DNA of 64,000 nucleotides from Populus alba (lineage: Eukaryota > Streptophyta > Magnoliopsida > Malpighiales > Salicaceae), in the NCBI RefSeq assembly GCF_005239225.2, contig NC_133286.1:20288572-20352571 (forward strand), in the 5' to 3' direction. The notes beneath the pieces are model-generated. The model worked only from the letters and a program-made list of their open reading frames with translations, did not search any database and had not been told where the DNA came from. The translations under genes and the position numbers were made by a program. Below, piece by piece: positions 21,378-34,146 of the stretch. Numbering within the stretch: position 1 is the stretch's first letter; each line of letters begins with the position of its first letter.

Positions 21378-24300
21378 TTATTCTACGTTCACTGCAAATG
21401 ATAGATGAACAGAAAGTCGACCATCAAACCACGTTATGGACCCGAAATTGTAGCCATTGGAAGCCTCCTTGCCATAGAATAAGACTTTGAAGGAAACCCT
21501 TGTTAACCCTTCGATAAAAGCAATCTTCTTTGGGAAAACCTTCACCTCTAATCCCACAGGAGCTTGCACTCTGGAAATGTATGTGGCATTTGGACACCCC
21601 ACATTAGTCACAGTTCTTTTGATAGTCTGAGCAGGCTTATGTCGATCAAGGTTACCGATGGAGATTGATGGATAGTTGATATTGGAGATGAGTCTGTCAA
21701 TACTGATTCTGGGGCAGTTGAAGTTTTTCTTGGACATAGATCTTATGTTTTTCTCTGAATATCCATAATAACAAAGGAATTGCAAATAATCTTCCGTGGT
21801 TGTTTCAAAAACTAATCCTGGATTAAGAGCTTTGAGTGGGTTTATTTCTCCAACCCCCACTTCATGGGCATTCGCAAAGTGATGTGAGCTGTTTTGTAAG
21901 GGTTTCCCCATATTATCATAAATGTTCGCTGCAAAGAGAACAGAGGAAGAGATCAATGCGAGCACTTGTAGTGCATGATGGTGGAAGTTAATATATGAAC
22001 ACAGGACCATTCAGATATTAAACAATAATAACATGAAAGGAAATATCTGTACAATCAAAAGCATATTCAATCCCCTCCCGCTAAAACAATATAAAGTACC
22101 CGTTGTCATAAGTGCAGATTTGATCATGGAAGTACTCCAACCACGATGAAAAGACTTAATGAATGCTGCAGCTCCTGTCACATGAGGGCAGGCCATTGAT
22201 GTACCAGACTTTATGGCATATCCAGATGGCTTATTTCCAACAGGAACACTCCCTGCTTCCTTTTCAGGTATCATGGCAGCCAAAATGGCAACTCCTGGAG
22301 CCATTATATCGGGCTGAATTCCCGATCATTGTTAATGATTAACTAAGTTGTTAGCTAATAAAACAGCTCCTGAATTCTAATGTGTTACAGAAGCTAACCT
22401 TGAGAATGTTTCCTGTATATTGTCCAGGCCCTCTGGAAGAGAAATATGCAACAGTTGGAGCTGGTCTATATCGAGGAACATCACGGGCAGGAAGGATGGT
22501 TGCAGTAGGCTTTCTGTACAGGGACAGAGAAGAGAGCAAATCCATCTATGAAGTTCTTGGACAAGTTTCTTAACTGGTATGTAGGGCATGCGCCTCACAA
22601 CTTACTTAGGATGTTAAGAATCTCACAAAAAGTAATTGTTTCTAAAGTTTTCGTATTTATTGAAGAGTGTTAAAAGAAAACTAGGTAGTATTATGTCTAT
22701 TACTGAGAGGAGTATCTTTGATTAATTAATTGAAGTGGCTGGATAAGACAAGCACAAAGTAGGAATAAACAAGAACCAGGACGGCAAAGAGGTCAGATCT
22801 CCAGAAAAAGGGATCAGTTTCAGATTATGAGCGGATCTTATCCATAATACATTGCCCTGGTTAGAAAGATTTGACCAGAAGAAAGGGATATCTATATGGG
22901 ATGTATGTTTCCTGCACAGCACTTGGTGATCATATTAAAGACATGTAAGAAGGGAGAACAAGGAAGAAAGAGGCAATGTGAGTTTCAGCTAGTTTAGTTG
23001 ATGTCTTGATAGTTATTTTGTGTTATCACAGAAGACAATCAAATCTTACAAACATTTAGGATAGCAAGAGTTAAGACCAAAACCTTGTTCCTTATTGTGC
23101 ATCCAAGCTGAAATAGGATAGACTAAACAAGGTACAAAATTTGAAATTTATATCAGTGATGCTTACTTGGTACCATTGATGTATTTAATAATCTGCAACC
23201 CTGAAAGATTTCCAACTTCTGCAAATGGAAACGTGCCTGAATCAAAAGGAACAACTGTCTCATCCTCACTGACTAAAATCAACCCTTTGGCTCTAGCATC
23301 TTCCACGACTAATTTCTTGATTTGCCGTGGAATATTTAAATCATTATACGTGCATACAACAATCTTGCCCGCAACTTTCTGTGTATCTAATGATCCTGGG
23401 TAGCAATTCCTGCATTTTAGTGAAATTAATTCACTTTATAAAATACATGACTTTTATCATTATCATGAGCATCACTTCTTGATAATACCTAGCTTCTGAT
23501 ATTGGAGTAAACTTAGCTGCAACATCCTCTCCAAATGCGAGAGGATAATTTCTTGAGTGATTGAAGTTTGAGAAACTGATGGCAGACCCCTAAGCAAAAG
23601 GATTGTAAAGACACGAATTCATTCCAAAAAGAATAGAGAGGAAGAGAGAGAAGAATTATGAATATAACGGATCTTAATATAGGACAACATTAAAAGAATC
23701 AACAAATCAATATCTTACTTGGAAAGTCTTCCCATTTCCAAGCAGCACAGTAGATTGGAAATCTCTATCAATATTAGAAGCTGCAACTGTAAAGATCCAA
23801 GGAGCTGAATTGACAATAGTGTAAAGATCAGGCCCATCATTTCCTCCAGAGCACACTACCATGATATCCATTTGTTGTGCATGAAATGAACCAATTGCTA
23901 TGGGGTCATTTAGGTAATCAGATTGAAAGAGCGAGCTCATCCCAATAGAAATGGAGATTATATCAACTCCATCCTTAATTGCATCATCAATTGCCTTCAA
24001 TATGGTGGAACCAGAACAACCATCTAATGTGCATGCTTTGTATATTGCTACTCTAGATGAAGGTGAGCCACCCCTAGCTGTGCCTCCAGCTAAGTCATGG
24101 TAACTAACATTAGCAACTTTAGCACCAGCTGCAATGGATGTGGTGTGAGTCCCATGGCCATCAAAGTCCCTTGGTGAGTCATCTGGTTTAGCCACGTGGG
24201 TCTTGTTATTATTGTATGTCCTTTGGATGGAGTCATAGTATCTTGCTCCTATCAACTTCCTACAGACATTCAGACCAGAAAATAAGAATTCTGCACCATA

Positions 24301-27300
24301 GATTAAAGTTAACAGCAAGTGGAAATCATCACTTGGGCTTGTCTCAGGGTAAGGGTGTGTATTTAGCTAAAGATTTTAGACTTGAGGCATATTGCTACGA
24401 CTGTTTTAAGAAAAAAGTACTTGCTCTCTGATATAAAAAAACTGGATGAGTATACAATATAGATAAAAGCTATTCTATTAATGGAGGCATCTACACAAAC
24501 ATGTATTTGCATATGTTCATATTGTCCTTCTCTTACTTTATAACGAAAAATACATAATCACCTATTGCAATTGGATTTCTTGAAGTCATATCCTTCCATG
24601 CAAGCTCCTTTCCATCTTGAAGGGATTTCCCCAATTCCATCATCATTGAAACTTGGCGACTCAGGCCATATCCCTAAAGCAAAGAACACGTGTAATATTC
24701 TAAAAAATTTCTGAAGTCTAACAATATGCCCTTGGATAAGACTCAATCGCAGCAAGACACAACAAAAAGCTTTGTACAAAATGATGGGAAACAAATTATT
24801 TCGAGTTAACAGAAAACTTCTAATTATTCCAATAACTTCTACTGACATACAATTTAAATGCAAAATTTATAATTGAAAAAATTTATATCCTTTTATAATG
24901 TCTTTCCAATTCATCGAAAGGCTCACTGAATTCTGTAGCCTCCCCTCTTTCAAAATCAACACACCCTCATAAAGATTTGAACTCAAAACCAGCCCCACGT
25001 AAAGGAGAAAGGCATGATGTGAGGTTTTAAAAGTTGAAGTCCTTGGAATTTGAATACTCCAAACCCTGAACCATTAAAAAAAAAGACCATGTTTTGTTTA
25101 CTTGGAGGACCATTGAGCTTTTAGTTATAATATGGCAGGTGGCCTTCCCCCACGAAGACACTATTCTTATTGATGCTGAAGTGTAAAATAACAGCGTCCT
25201 GGGTGTTCAGTCACAAAAGACATTTGAAATATAAACTCAATGAATAAATATATAAGGAGACTTTCATCATAGTTCATCAAAACAATGATTCACGTGACAG
25301 CCATTGTTGTTTTTGGCGCTACAAGAGTGAGTTATAAATTTTGTGATATGAAGTTAGAACAAATAAAGGGATGAACCATATTGACATATTTCTGGAATAA
25401 ATATGTGTGTGCATGTGAATGCAACTGAAATTTGAGGCAAGTTCTCCAGGCGGCTTTCATTCATGCAGGGCCATTGAACCAGTTAGTATGAGAAACATAA
25501 GTTAATTGCAGTTACCTGTGTCTATCATCCCAATTATGACATCACTTGACATAGAAGGTTGCTTGTGCTTGTATTGCATGCCTGATGCTGCCTCCAGGAA
25601 ATCCCATGAACGTGTAGTATGAAGTTGAAGAATTGGATCCCGGAAGATGGATACTATACCATCATGACCTGTTTTCAGAATCAATTGATCTCTGTTCAGT
25701 CTATTTGTAGTTACTGGATCACTAGAAGGGAGCCATGATCAGGGCTCCTGCATCTTAAACTGAGTTTTTTTCCTTTTTTTGTTTTTTGTCCAGGGATTGC
25801 GACTATGCATGCAATGGATTGTAAAAATTGGCAATCCAACTGACAAAACAATGCTTTTATTCTCATCTGAAAGCAGGGGTGAGATAGTTGAAAACAGTAC
25901 TTTTCTCGACCGAAAAAAAGCATCTTTGCTTTTTTTAGAATGTATTCATTTTCCTCATGGCATCATAATGTTTTAAGTAACAAAATTTAAACCAAAAACC
26001 CTTAAAAGCACTTCAAAGTGTAAAGCAATATCTGGTACACAAAATGATTGATCTTGAAGAGAGATCCCCAGGCAAAAAAAAAAAAAACCCTTGAAAGCAC
26101 TTAGTGCCAGTTTCTTTACTTCCTGCTATAATAATGGCTTATTGTAATGAAACTTTTGAATTTACTTCATACTAGATTAGATGATTGTATAGAAACTGAC
26201 ACCAAGAACCCCTATAAGCTTATCAGCACAAGCAGAGTACAGCAACTGATTCGTTTTTTAGCCTCTTATGCTTCGTCACTAAAATCAAGATTTATTTACA
26301 GAATCCCTAAAAATCATCTAATGATTCCCTGATTCAGTTGTATACTTTGGAATGGATAAAAAAAAAATTGACAGCAGCAACCATTTGCTCACAAATCAGA
26401 AAAGTGTAGAAATCCCTTCAGGGGCTGTTCGAACATGAATATGTAATTATTGTGGACATTGATGATCGATGATAAAAAGAGAGCTTTCTTGAGCTTCCTC
26501 GTCGATGCAGTGAGATAAAACGCTAAGGGGTGACAAAAAATACATAGGAATGATCAAGAACCAGGAATGGTTGTTAAAGAACCCGTGAGAGTGGCTCAAT
26601 AGAAATCAACACCCAAATGGATAAGAAATGAACTCACAATACTCCTAAAAATATAAGTTATGTAAAGTGGAACGACTAACCACAACGCTATCTCTGATTA
26701 AGAAGGCTGAGAGCAATCTAGAATTAAATCACATTGTGCATTGGACAACAAAACTTACTTCTCCGTCATCAAGTGTGTATCTTTTTTGCTTTGTCGGCTC
26801 CTCCATATATATCCAATAACCCTGGAATATCGTCCACATACTTGTAAACATAATTCTTCAAGAATTCCTTCTCATTTATTTTAAGCAAATTCTTAATCTT
26901 CAAATCCTTTTTAATCAGCTTCTTTTGACTCCAAAATCTTTAAAACATTATACCTGGGAAAGCAACCTTTTATCAATAGGATAAGTAAGAAGCTGGGGGC
27001 AGGCAATCACATGTTGCAATCCCAACTTCAATGTATTCACAAAAAAACCCATCCCAGCCCTGATTTTCTCCTCTGAGTATCCCAAGAGAAAAGGATGTCG
27101 CTTAAAGGCATGCCAAATATCCTTCTCACTCCAACCCAAACTCTTCAACACCTCAACTTTCTTTTTGCGAGTCGATTCACTGATAGATAGCATCGCTCTA
27201 AGAGCGTGTATAAAAACAGGAGCATTTGGTTCAACGCCTAAATCCTAGAGAGCACTCACTGTAGATATCATTTTATCACGCTTATTCTGTATGGCTCTTG

Positions 27301-29618
27301 GGTCCATTATAATCAGTTTAGCAATCCTATCAACAGCCACTCTCTCTTCTATCAACAAATTATAATTTGGTTGCATAGTGCCCTTCAAACGCAACGTCAA
27401 CAGCCAAGAAGAATGTTTAAGAGCCACCAAAACGTTCTCATTGCTACCAAGAACAGACTTTAAAAACTCAAAACATGGTTTAATTTGAGAATCTAAACCC
27501 CTTCTTAAAATATGAGTATTTGACAAATGAGCTCTGGCAGAAGCTGGCCCACAACGCCATTCTCTGTAAGAAATTCAAATTTGGGTGTGAGATTGCCTTC
27601 TACTCTGCAATGGAGAACTCCTGGCCGACTTTGGATCAATTTGTCCAAGCGGGTCTCGCTAAAGCCATGAGCTTTCATGAATTGGACAACAGATCGGGGC
27701 TTATGGAGATCATTCTCATGGATTTGGAACTTTTTAGAAACTGAAAGAGCAGATTGCAGAGAAAGACCGCATGAATTGACGAGGAATTGGGCCGTAGAAG
27801 AAGAGGAGGAGGAGGAGCTACTACTAGTAGCAGTGGGTAGTGGAGAGTTGGGAGAAAGTGTTATTGTTGCTGCTGATGATGTTAATAGAAAACGTTTTTG
27901 TATAAGAGAAATGAGGTTTCTCGTGGATGATATATTCGTGGGCATCTTTTCCACTTTTTTGTTGGAACTTCGAAGCAAGGATGAGATTCAGGGAGACGGA
28001 CAGGGACAGGGACAGGGACAGAGGGAGAGCGGGTGGGTGGTGGATTAATGGCGGGTAAGGGGTTTAGTGAAGCTTGCCAGCTTGGTAGGGTTTTTGGGTT
28101 GATGAACAAGTTGAGTCGCACGTGCTCATGGACCCGTATTTAGAGCTCGTTCGGAGTTTCTTCCCTGAAGCCCGGTAGAAAAAAAATGTTTTGATTTTTT
28201 TTTTTTTTTAAAGGAGCGAGTAATTTAGAATCTAATTGGTTTTTATATTCGCTCTTGCAGCTCAACAAATAGATAGACCCGCGCTTGGTCGTAAAAAAAA
28301 TTTGAAAACGTTGGTTTTTTTAAAAATAAAATTGATAAAAATATTTTTAAATATAAATATATATATGTATATGTATTTAATTAAATAAATTTAGAACTAT
28401 TTATGTTAATAAATAAAAAATATTATTTAAATTTTAAAATCAGGATAATTCTAAAAAAAATAAAAAAAAATTACAAAAATTTAATTTTCAGAAATATAAA
28501 AAATTATTGGAGTTAACACTTTTTAGTTTTTGTTAATTAATGTTAAGAATTTTAAATTGAATTAGCTTATTATGCTTGTATTATAGTTATTGAAATCTAC
28601 AAGATAGGTTAACTCGGATAACTCATTATCCAAATTTAATTTAGACTAAATTTTAATTTTAATTGTTTTTCATACTCATAATGCCAAACTTAAATAACTC
28701 AATAAATTAACTAATTATTTATTTGGTCAAACTAAATCCACACATAATCAATAAAAATCAAGAAATTAAAAAAAAAACAAAAAAAAAACCTGAATTGACA
28801 AAAGACTTGAGAACTAATTAAATAACCAACTACCCAAATACTAAGTGAATTCCTAGTGAAATCAATATTTGCAAAGAAGCAAATTCGGCTGGAAATTTAA
28901 GCCAAAAAAAGAAATAAGAAAAAAAAAATCCAAGTTTGTCAAATTCACAACTATTTTTTTTTTATACAAAGCAATTATGCTTTTTATTTTAGAGCATAAA
29001 CATGTTCTAGGATCAAAGGGTTTTGTTTTTATTTATTCTTTCTTTTAACTTACTAGTTGTATTGTTATTATTTGAAGCATAAAGACATGCATAAGCTCTA
29101 AACTAAACACAAGACAGACTGTCAAATAAAACAAGAAAATATTACCAGCTAATACAGAGGCTTCATTCTCTGTAAGCATGGCAGAGAAGCCCTTGAAAGC
29201 ATGGCTGTAATGGCGGATTAGCGATATTCTTTCACTCTCATGGCTGCCAAAAAGCACATTAAATTCCAAGTATCAAGCCCTTGAAACCATGGCTATATAA
29301 TGATGGATTATGATGATGAGAGATGTATGGTAACCTTGGTATAATGGAGGACAACAGCTGCAGATGATCTGCCTCTGCAATCTCAGGAGCTTCTCCTCCA
29401 TCTCCACTTGATGAACTCCCCATATAAACCACATAATGCTGTCAAGACTCAAAGAACATAGATTATATCTCTTGTGAAAACACAGAAAAGGTAATGGTGT
29501 TTTGAGAAGTATACGTGATACATAAAATTACCTGAGGAAGATGATTTGATGCAGTGGAGCTGATGATGAGAAGGCAGAGTGCAGAGAGGAAGAAGAGATG
29601 ATGCAGAGGAGAAGCCAT
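21378..29618 (-). CDS. Subtilisin-like serine protease (SBT5-type), 11 exons
   Basis: Exons join in frame with GT-AG introns: 29618-29532, 29438-29335, 29243-29146, 25668-25516, 24673-24562, 24259-23719, 23589-23489, 23409-23167, 22513-22399, 22313-22100, 21928-21378. They encode 772 residues, the usual subtilase length. A signal peptide ([18 protein letters not shown]) is followed by an I9 propeptide ([19 protein letters not shown]), the catalytic domain with a PA insert, and a fibronectin-like tail. The catalytic residues are Asp146 (IDTG), His220 (GHGTH), Asn325 (CSGGNDGP) and Ser557 (SGTSMACPH). It is closest to the Arabidopsis SBT5.2 (CRSP) type, secreted endoproteases acting in the cell wall. 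The oxyanion segment reads SGGN where SAGN is usual. An in-frame ATG at 29666 would add 16 residues. The third intron is 3.5 kb and contains an mTERF pseudogene. Confidence 0.92.
26769..27978 (-). pseudogene. Mitochondrial/plastid transcription terminator factor (mTERF) family, broken
   Basis: Intronless, like many plant mTERF genes. The pieces in order are an N-terminal targeting-like region rich in Ser (27978-27880), helix repeats with [13 protein letters not shown] and [18 protein letters not shown], then [44 protein letters not shown], and a C-terminus ending [20 protein letters not shown]. The frame breaks near 27524 (one base lost), a TAG interrupts at 27245-27247, a base is gained near 26948, and there is another shift near 26922. 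Intact relatives have about 380-400 residues and bind organellar DNA or RNA. It lies inside intron 3 of the protease gene on the same strand. Four lesions make function unlikely. Confidence 0.88.
27992..28025 (+). repeat. (GGACAG)n hexanucleotide repeat
   Basis: Four to five tandem units just upstream of the mTERF pseudogene start, within the protease intron. Confidence 0.85.
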
Positions 29619-29790
29619 GAAAGATGGGATGGCAAGAAAAATGGAGGAGAATGAAAAGAGTGGCATATCCCACCACCCGTTTGTAGGCTAAATGCAAGGG
29701 AGGGAGCTTTTTCACCGGAGGAAGCTTGCAGTGAGAGGCGTAAGAGCATCTTTGATCGCTCTTTTCTGAGTTTTCTATGCATTTTAGTAT

Positions 29791-29805
29791 AATATATATA
29801 GATAT
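29791..29805 (-). promoter_or_regulatory. Probable TATA box of the protease gene
   Basis: On the - strand a ctatatatatta run lies about 180 bases before the chosen ATG (29618). Transcription near 29765 would place another ATG (near 29749), in a different frame, ahead of the main start. Confidence 0.4.
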
Positions 29806-29899
29806 AATTAATTATATTTTACCTTTTGATCTAATTATAAATGTTATTTGTTTGCTTTTATGCATAACCAACCAACTCATGAAGCTTCATTGGCAATAT

Positions 29900-32700
29900 G
29901 GTGCTTGGTAGGCCAGCAATGTCTTAGCAAGAACCAAATTACCCATAAATCTTAGGTTTCAACACAAATAATTAAGAAACAAAATCATGCATCTAACAAT
30001 TATTGAGAGGCAGAATGGATGATTTACACAAATATATTATATTGTTTAAAGAAAATTGTCACATACAATTGCAAATTTGCAACCGATGTAGTCTTGGTGG
30101 CGGTAATTGATTTCCCAACACATCTTTATACTTGCATTGATTAGTATGGTAGAATAGAAAAAAAAAAAAAAAAAACAAATACATAAAGAAAAGAAAAGAA
30201 ATGTATTTGATTACGGGAACACATTTTGAGAAAGTTTTAAAATGAATTCATGACTTTTTAAAACAAAAAATACATAAAACATGCCATCTCTTGATGTTAT
30301 CCTTGTTTTTTTCAATCTCAAAACAACAATTAACAAATTATTGCATGGAATAGGTGCATGGAGACCAAATACAATTAAAACCAAAATTATATATATCAAG
30401 AAACAAATTAAAATAGTGAATCACCAAATATAATTGTATTGTGGATTCTAACGATGTAATGATAATTTTATATAGTTTTTAAAAATTATTGGATTGATTA
30501 TTAAAAATAATGTGGTTTTTTCAGTGTCATCCCATATCCTTTAATTTACAGTAGCATTAAAAACGCCTTAATGAAATCTTTAAAGGTGGTAAAACAATGT
30601 TTATAGTGGAGCATGGTAAGTTTTTAACATGCTTTTTTTTTTTTAAGTATGATATTAGCGATTAATTTTTATAATTAATTATATTTTTTTGTTTGATTTA
30701 TTTACTGCTATGTTTATTTTTTATCATATTATTTAATTAAGTTTAGTAGATCCTAAAAAACTACGCAACCTACATATTAATTAATTGATCACATAGTTTA
30801 GATCCGTGTAATCGCAATTATTTTCTAGCTCAATGTAGTTCACGAGGGGAACAATTGTGCCAGCTAGTTTATAACTGTTTTAAAGCATCTCTTTTGTCTA
30901 GTTCACTACATATACATGATGCATGCATGCATGCATGCATACATGGATTCTAGCAGAATATCAAGTAATTTTAACACAGTAGCAAGCATTAGCTCCCCCG
31001 CATATTAATTTTAGTTTATTTTAGAGTGTGACGAGAAAAGTGAATCATATACTTAAAATACAAGTAATCATCTCTCTTTTGCTGGAGAGGGGGGGGGGGA
31101 TAAACACCCTTTTTATCCTACAGATGTCATGTGCTGGTTTTCCTCTTTATTCCCTCTCCCCTTTTCCTTATTTTTATTTTTCTCCTTCTTCTTCATTACT
31201 ATTTTTTTTATTATTAATATAAATATTCAGGCTAATTTATATATATTTCAACTAATTTCACAGATTTTAAAGTTAACGATTATATAAGTCTTTAGTTATC
31301 ATTATAATAGTAACAACAAGGCTCAAACCTAAAAAAATAAATATATTGATTCTAAGCTCTTGTCACTAAACTATCTGATATTTTTTAAGGTTACTAATGA
31401 TGTATATCTGCACCCGTCTTCTTCTTCACTCCATGTTTTTTCTTTTTCTTTTTCTTATATATAGCTTGCTTGCCCCACTGTCTATAGCCTCTCAATCATA
31501 TGGCTGCAGCCTTTGTATAAATAAATTAACAAGGGGGCAGCTTTTTAACCTTTAGGCTTTAGCACTTGACCCTGTGATCATCGATTGGTTAGGTGTTTCA
31601 CGGTTCATTATAATAGTAATACAAGTTTAACCAGGAGGGCCCCATCTATGCTCCATGGCATACATCAGTCTTGTGTATGTTTTGTGCCTCCAATAAAAGA
31701 ATTGTGAATAAATTTAATATATAAATTAAATAAAATTAGACTTTTTAGAATGAAATTAAAAAAAATAAACTAATTAAAAAATATATCTAATAATAAGCTT
31801 TAAAATAAATCTTTAACACAGACCTTCTTTATTCAACTTCGCCGAATTGATCTTTTTTCATACCATTACTCAATCAACCGATTTACTTGTTTTGTATTTT
31901 AAATTTATTGGTAAATTTTTTCATTCAATTCCATATACTTGATAATATAATATTTATATAAAATATATTTAAAATTAATTTGATTCAAATTTAAAATTAA
32001 TTTGATTCAAACATATTATTAATCTATTTTTATTTAATAATTATTATGAAAATACAATATATTATAAATATTAACACATGACCTATCAACAACTAAAACA
32101 CTATTTAATTTTTTAGTTAATTTATCCAAGATCACCATCCCCGGGCTAATGTGATCTAGTGGGATAGAATGTGTGAGCATTAAATGTGTGCAAACCTTTT
32201 AACCACATGTCACACAATAAATTGATTTACAAGTCACTGTCGCACTCTTAAGTATAGTTTTTTGTCCTTTATATTTTAAAAAACTGGGAGAAAAATTATT
32301 TTGATTAAAAAATATTTGTGTATTAATAACAACACGAAGTGTCAGCATTTAAAAGTAAGATAACTTTTGTTTTACTTAAAAAATTTCAACTTAATATTTT
32401 TTTTAGTATTTTTCAATAATTTTAATATATTAATATTAAAAATAAAAAATATTTTAATATATTTTTAAATAAAAAATATTTTTAAAAAATACCGTATGAT
32501 AATACTAAAACACGCGATATATATGTCGAGATTTAAGAGTTCTTCCTGTTTTAATTCTGGTCCTGAAGCAGCAGAGAGTATATGAGAGCTAAAGCCCGCG
32601 CCCAGTAGATTATGAAACAGATAAAAGTAAGCCCAAATGTGGAGATACTTGAAAAGGCCCATTAAAATAAAACTCGGGGCAGACACACTACAAAAAAATC
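29900..32700. other. Intergenic, AT-rich, no supported gene
   Basis: No convincing gene on either strand. It holds a GCAT repeat (30920-30942), an 11-base G run (31089-31099) and a dispersed repeat fragment (31230-31290). The remainder is low-complexity A/T sequence. Confidence 0.5.
30920..30942. repeat. (GCAT)n run, overlapping RY motifs
   Basis: Five to six tandem GCAT units give overlapping CATGCA motifs, the core of RY elements bound by B3-domain factors. There is no nearby gene start, so a simple microsatellite is the safer reading. Confidence 0.6.
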
Positions 32701-32738
32701 CAGCACATGAGTTACAGCCCAAAACAAACAAACCCTGC

Positions 32739-32879
32739 CACGTGTCGAATTAATCACGCGTCTGATTCACGTGAGCACAGATGCTTTATATGACAGATGT
32801 CACTGGTGGTCACGCTTCCTAAGCCATCCATCTCGTTGTCCCAGAAACCACCACACTCGTTTCCTTGGCCAGTCACGTG
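32739..32879 (+). promoter_or_regulatory. Cluster of three G-boxes
   Basis: CACGTG occurs at 32739, 32768 and 32874, with ABRE-like context (gccacgtgtc, gtcacgtgtc). A telobox-like aaaccctg is at 32730 and a GGCCCATTA at about 32657. G-boxes bind bZIP and bHLH factors in abscisic acid, light and stress control. The cluster lies about 1.3 kb before the NCA1 start and may belong to its promoter. Function is inferred from motifs only. Confidence 0.45.
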
Positions 32880-33390
32880 TCCCCGCAAAATAACTAAAAT
32901 TCATGTGTGATACCTATACTTTGTAAAGTTGATCAAATCCGTCCATTTGCTCTAAATTTTGGTCAAATCAACTTTTTTCCCTTCCATTAAGGACAGTCCT
33001 CACACTTATATCATCACAATAATATTATATAGCAATTCGGTCGATGAGAATTTTTAGATGAAGTTGCTTAAATTGCTTTTAATTGAATATACAGAGTTTT
33101 GTTTGACAAAATTTGAAGTGGAAAGATTGATTTGACGAAATTTACTATAAAATAAAGGACAAGAATGCTTTTTAACCGTAACTTGGGCCAAAGATGGGAT
33201 CATGGGAATATCTTGCTATTGGGTATAGCTATAAGTTAGTCTCCGAACTATGAGAATTATTTCCAATCCAGTCCTTAAACTGCACAACTTGTCATCCTAT
33301 GACCAAACAATAAAATCCTTATCTCCATTCATTTGTGAAAAAACACCACTGGAGATGCTATATGATTGTTCTCAAATATGACTTGATTTT

Positions 33391-33396
<6 letters not shown>

Positions 33397-33421
<25 letters not shown>
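33397..33421. repeat. (TA)n microsatellite
   Basis: About 25 bases of alternating TA after a T run. Confidence 0.95.
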
Positions 33422-33972
33422 AATATACATAACTTCTCCTAAATGATATAAAAATTCATTTTTTAGAAACCATAGTTTTGAAGAAAAAAATTGGAATATT
33501 TTAGTTTTTGTTCATAGATAACTAGCAGCTATAAATTATTTCAAGAACGTTATCATCAAAACTATCTTGAATTTTTTTCTATATGATTTTCATGATAAAT
33601 TTTATTTATTTGATGTTTAATGTTTTTTTGAAGCCAAGTTAGAATTATTATTATAAAAGAATGGCCTGTTTTTCATGCAATTATAGATTTTTAAATTCAT
33701 TTTACAATAAAATATGTAATTCAATCTCAAACCTCACTTTCTATTTTGCTAAAAATATCATCGGATAAAATCTCCCTTATCAAAGGCTGTTGATGGTATA
33801 ATTGTAATTGTGAAAGTTCTAACACTAAAACATAAACAATGTCCAATATTTAAATACTGATTTGTAGTTTGTTTTTATTTATGATAAATAAACGAAAGCT
33901 GACATCTTCCATTCGTATTCTCAAGACGACCAGAAGAAATATTCATAAGCTTTGGTGTCAGTTGTAACTCTG

Positions 33973-34130
33973 GTATTTGATTTCTCTTTCCTTCTTTCCC
34001 TTTATTTTTCTTTCAAAATTTGTAAAATCTCCTTATGTTGATTAAATATTTAAAGGAAGTTGTTAAGTTTTTAGATGCTTGGATTCGATTTGGATGAGAG
34101 CCATGTTTTATTTCTGTGAATTTGATGCAG
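33973..34130 (+). other. Putative 5'-UTR intron of the NCA1-like gene
   Basis: A donor-like ctctg|gtattt at 33973 and a good acceptor tttgatgcag ending at 34130, only 16 bases before the ATG, bound a T-rich stretch. This would be a leader intron. No transcript evidence is available. Confidence 0.5.
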
Positions 34131-34146
34131 ATTTTGATTTACCAAG

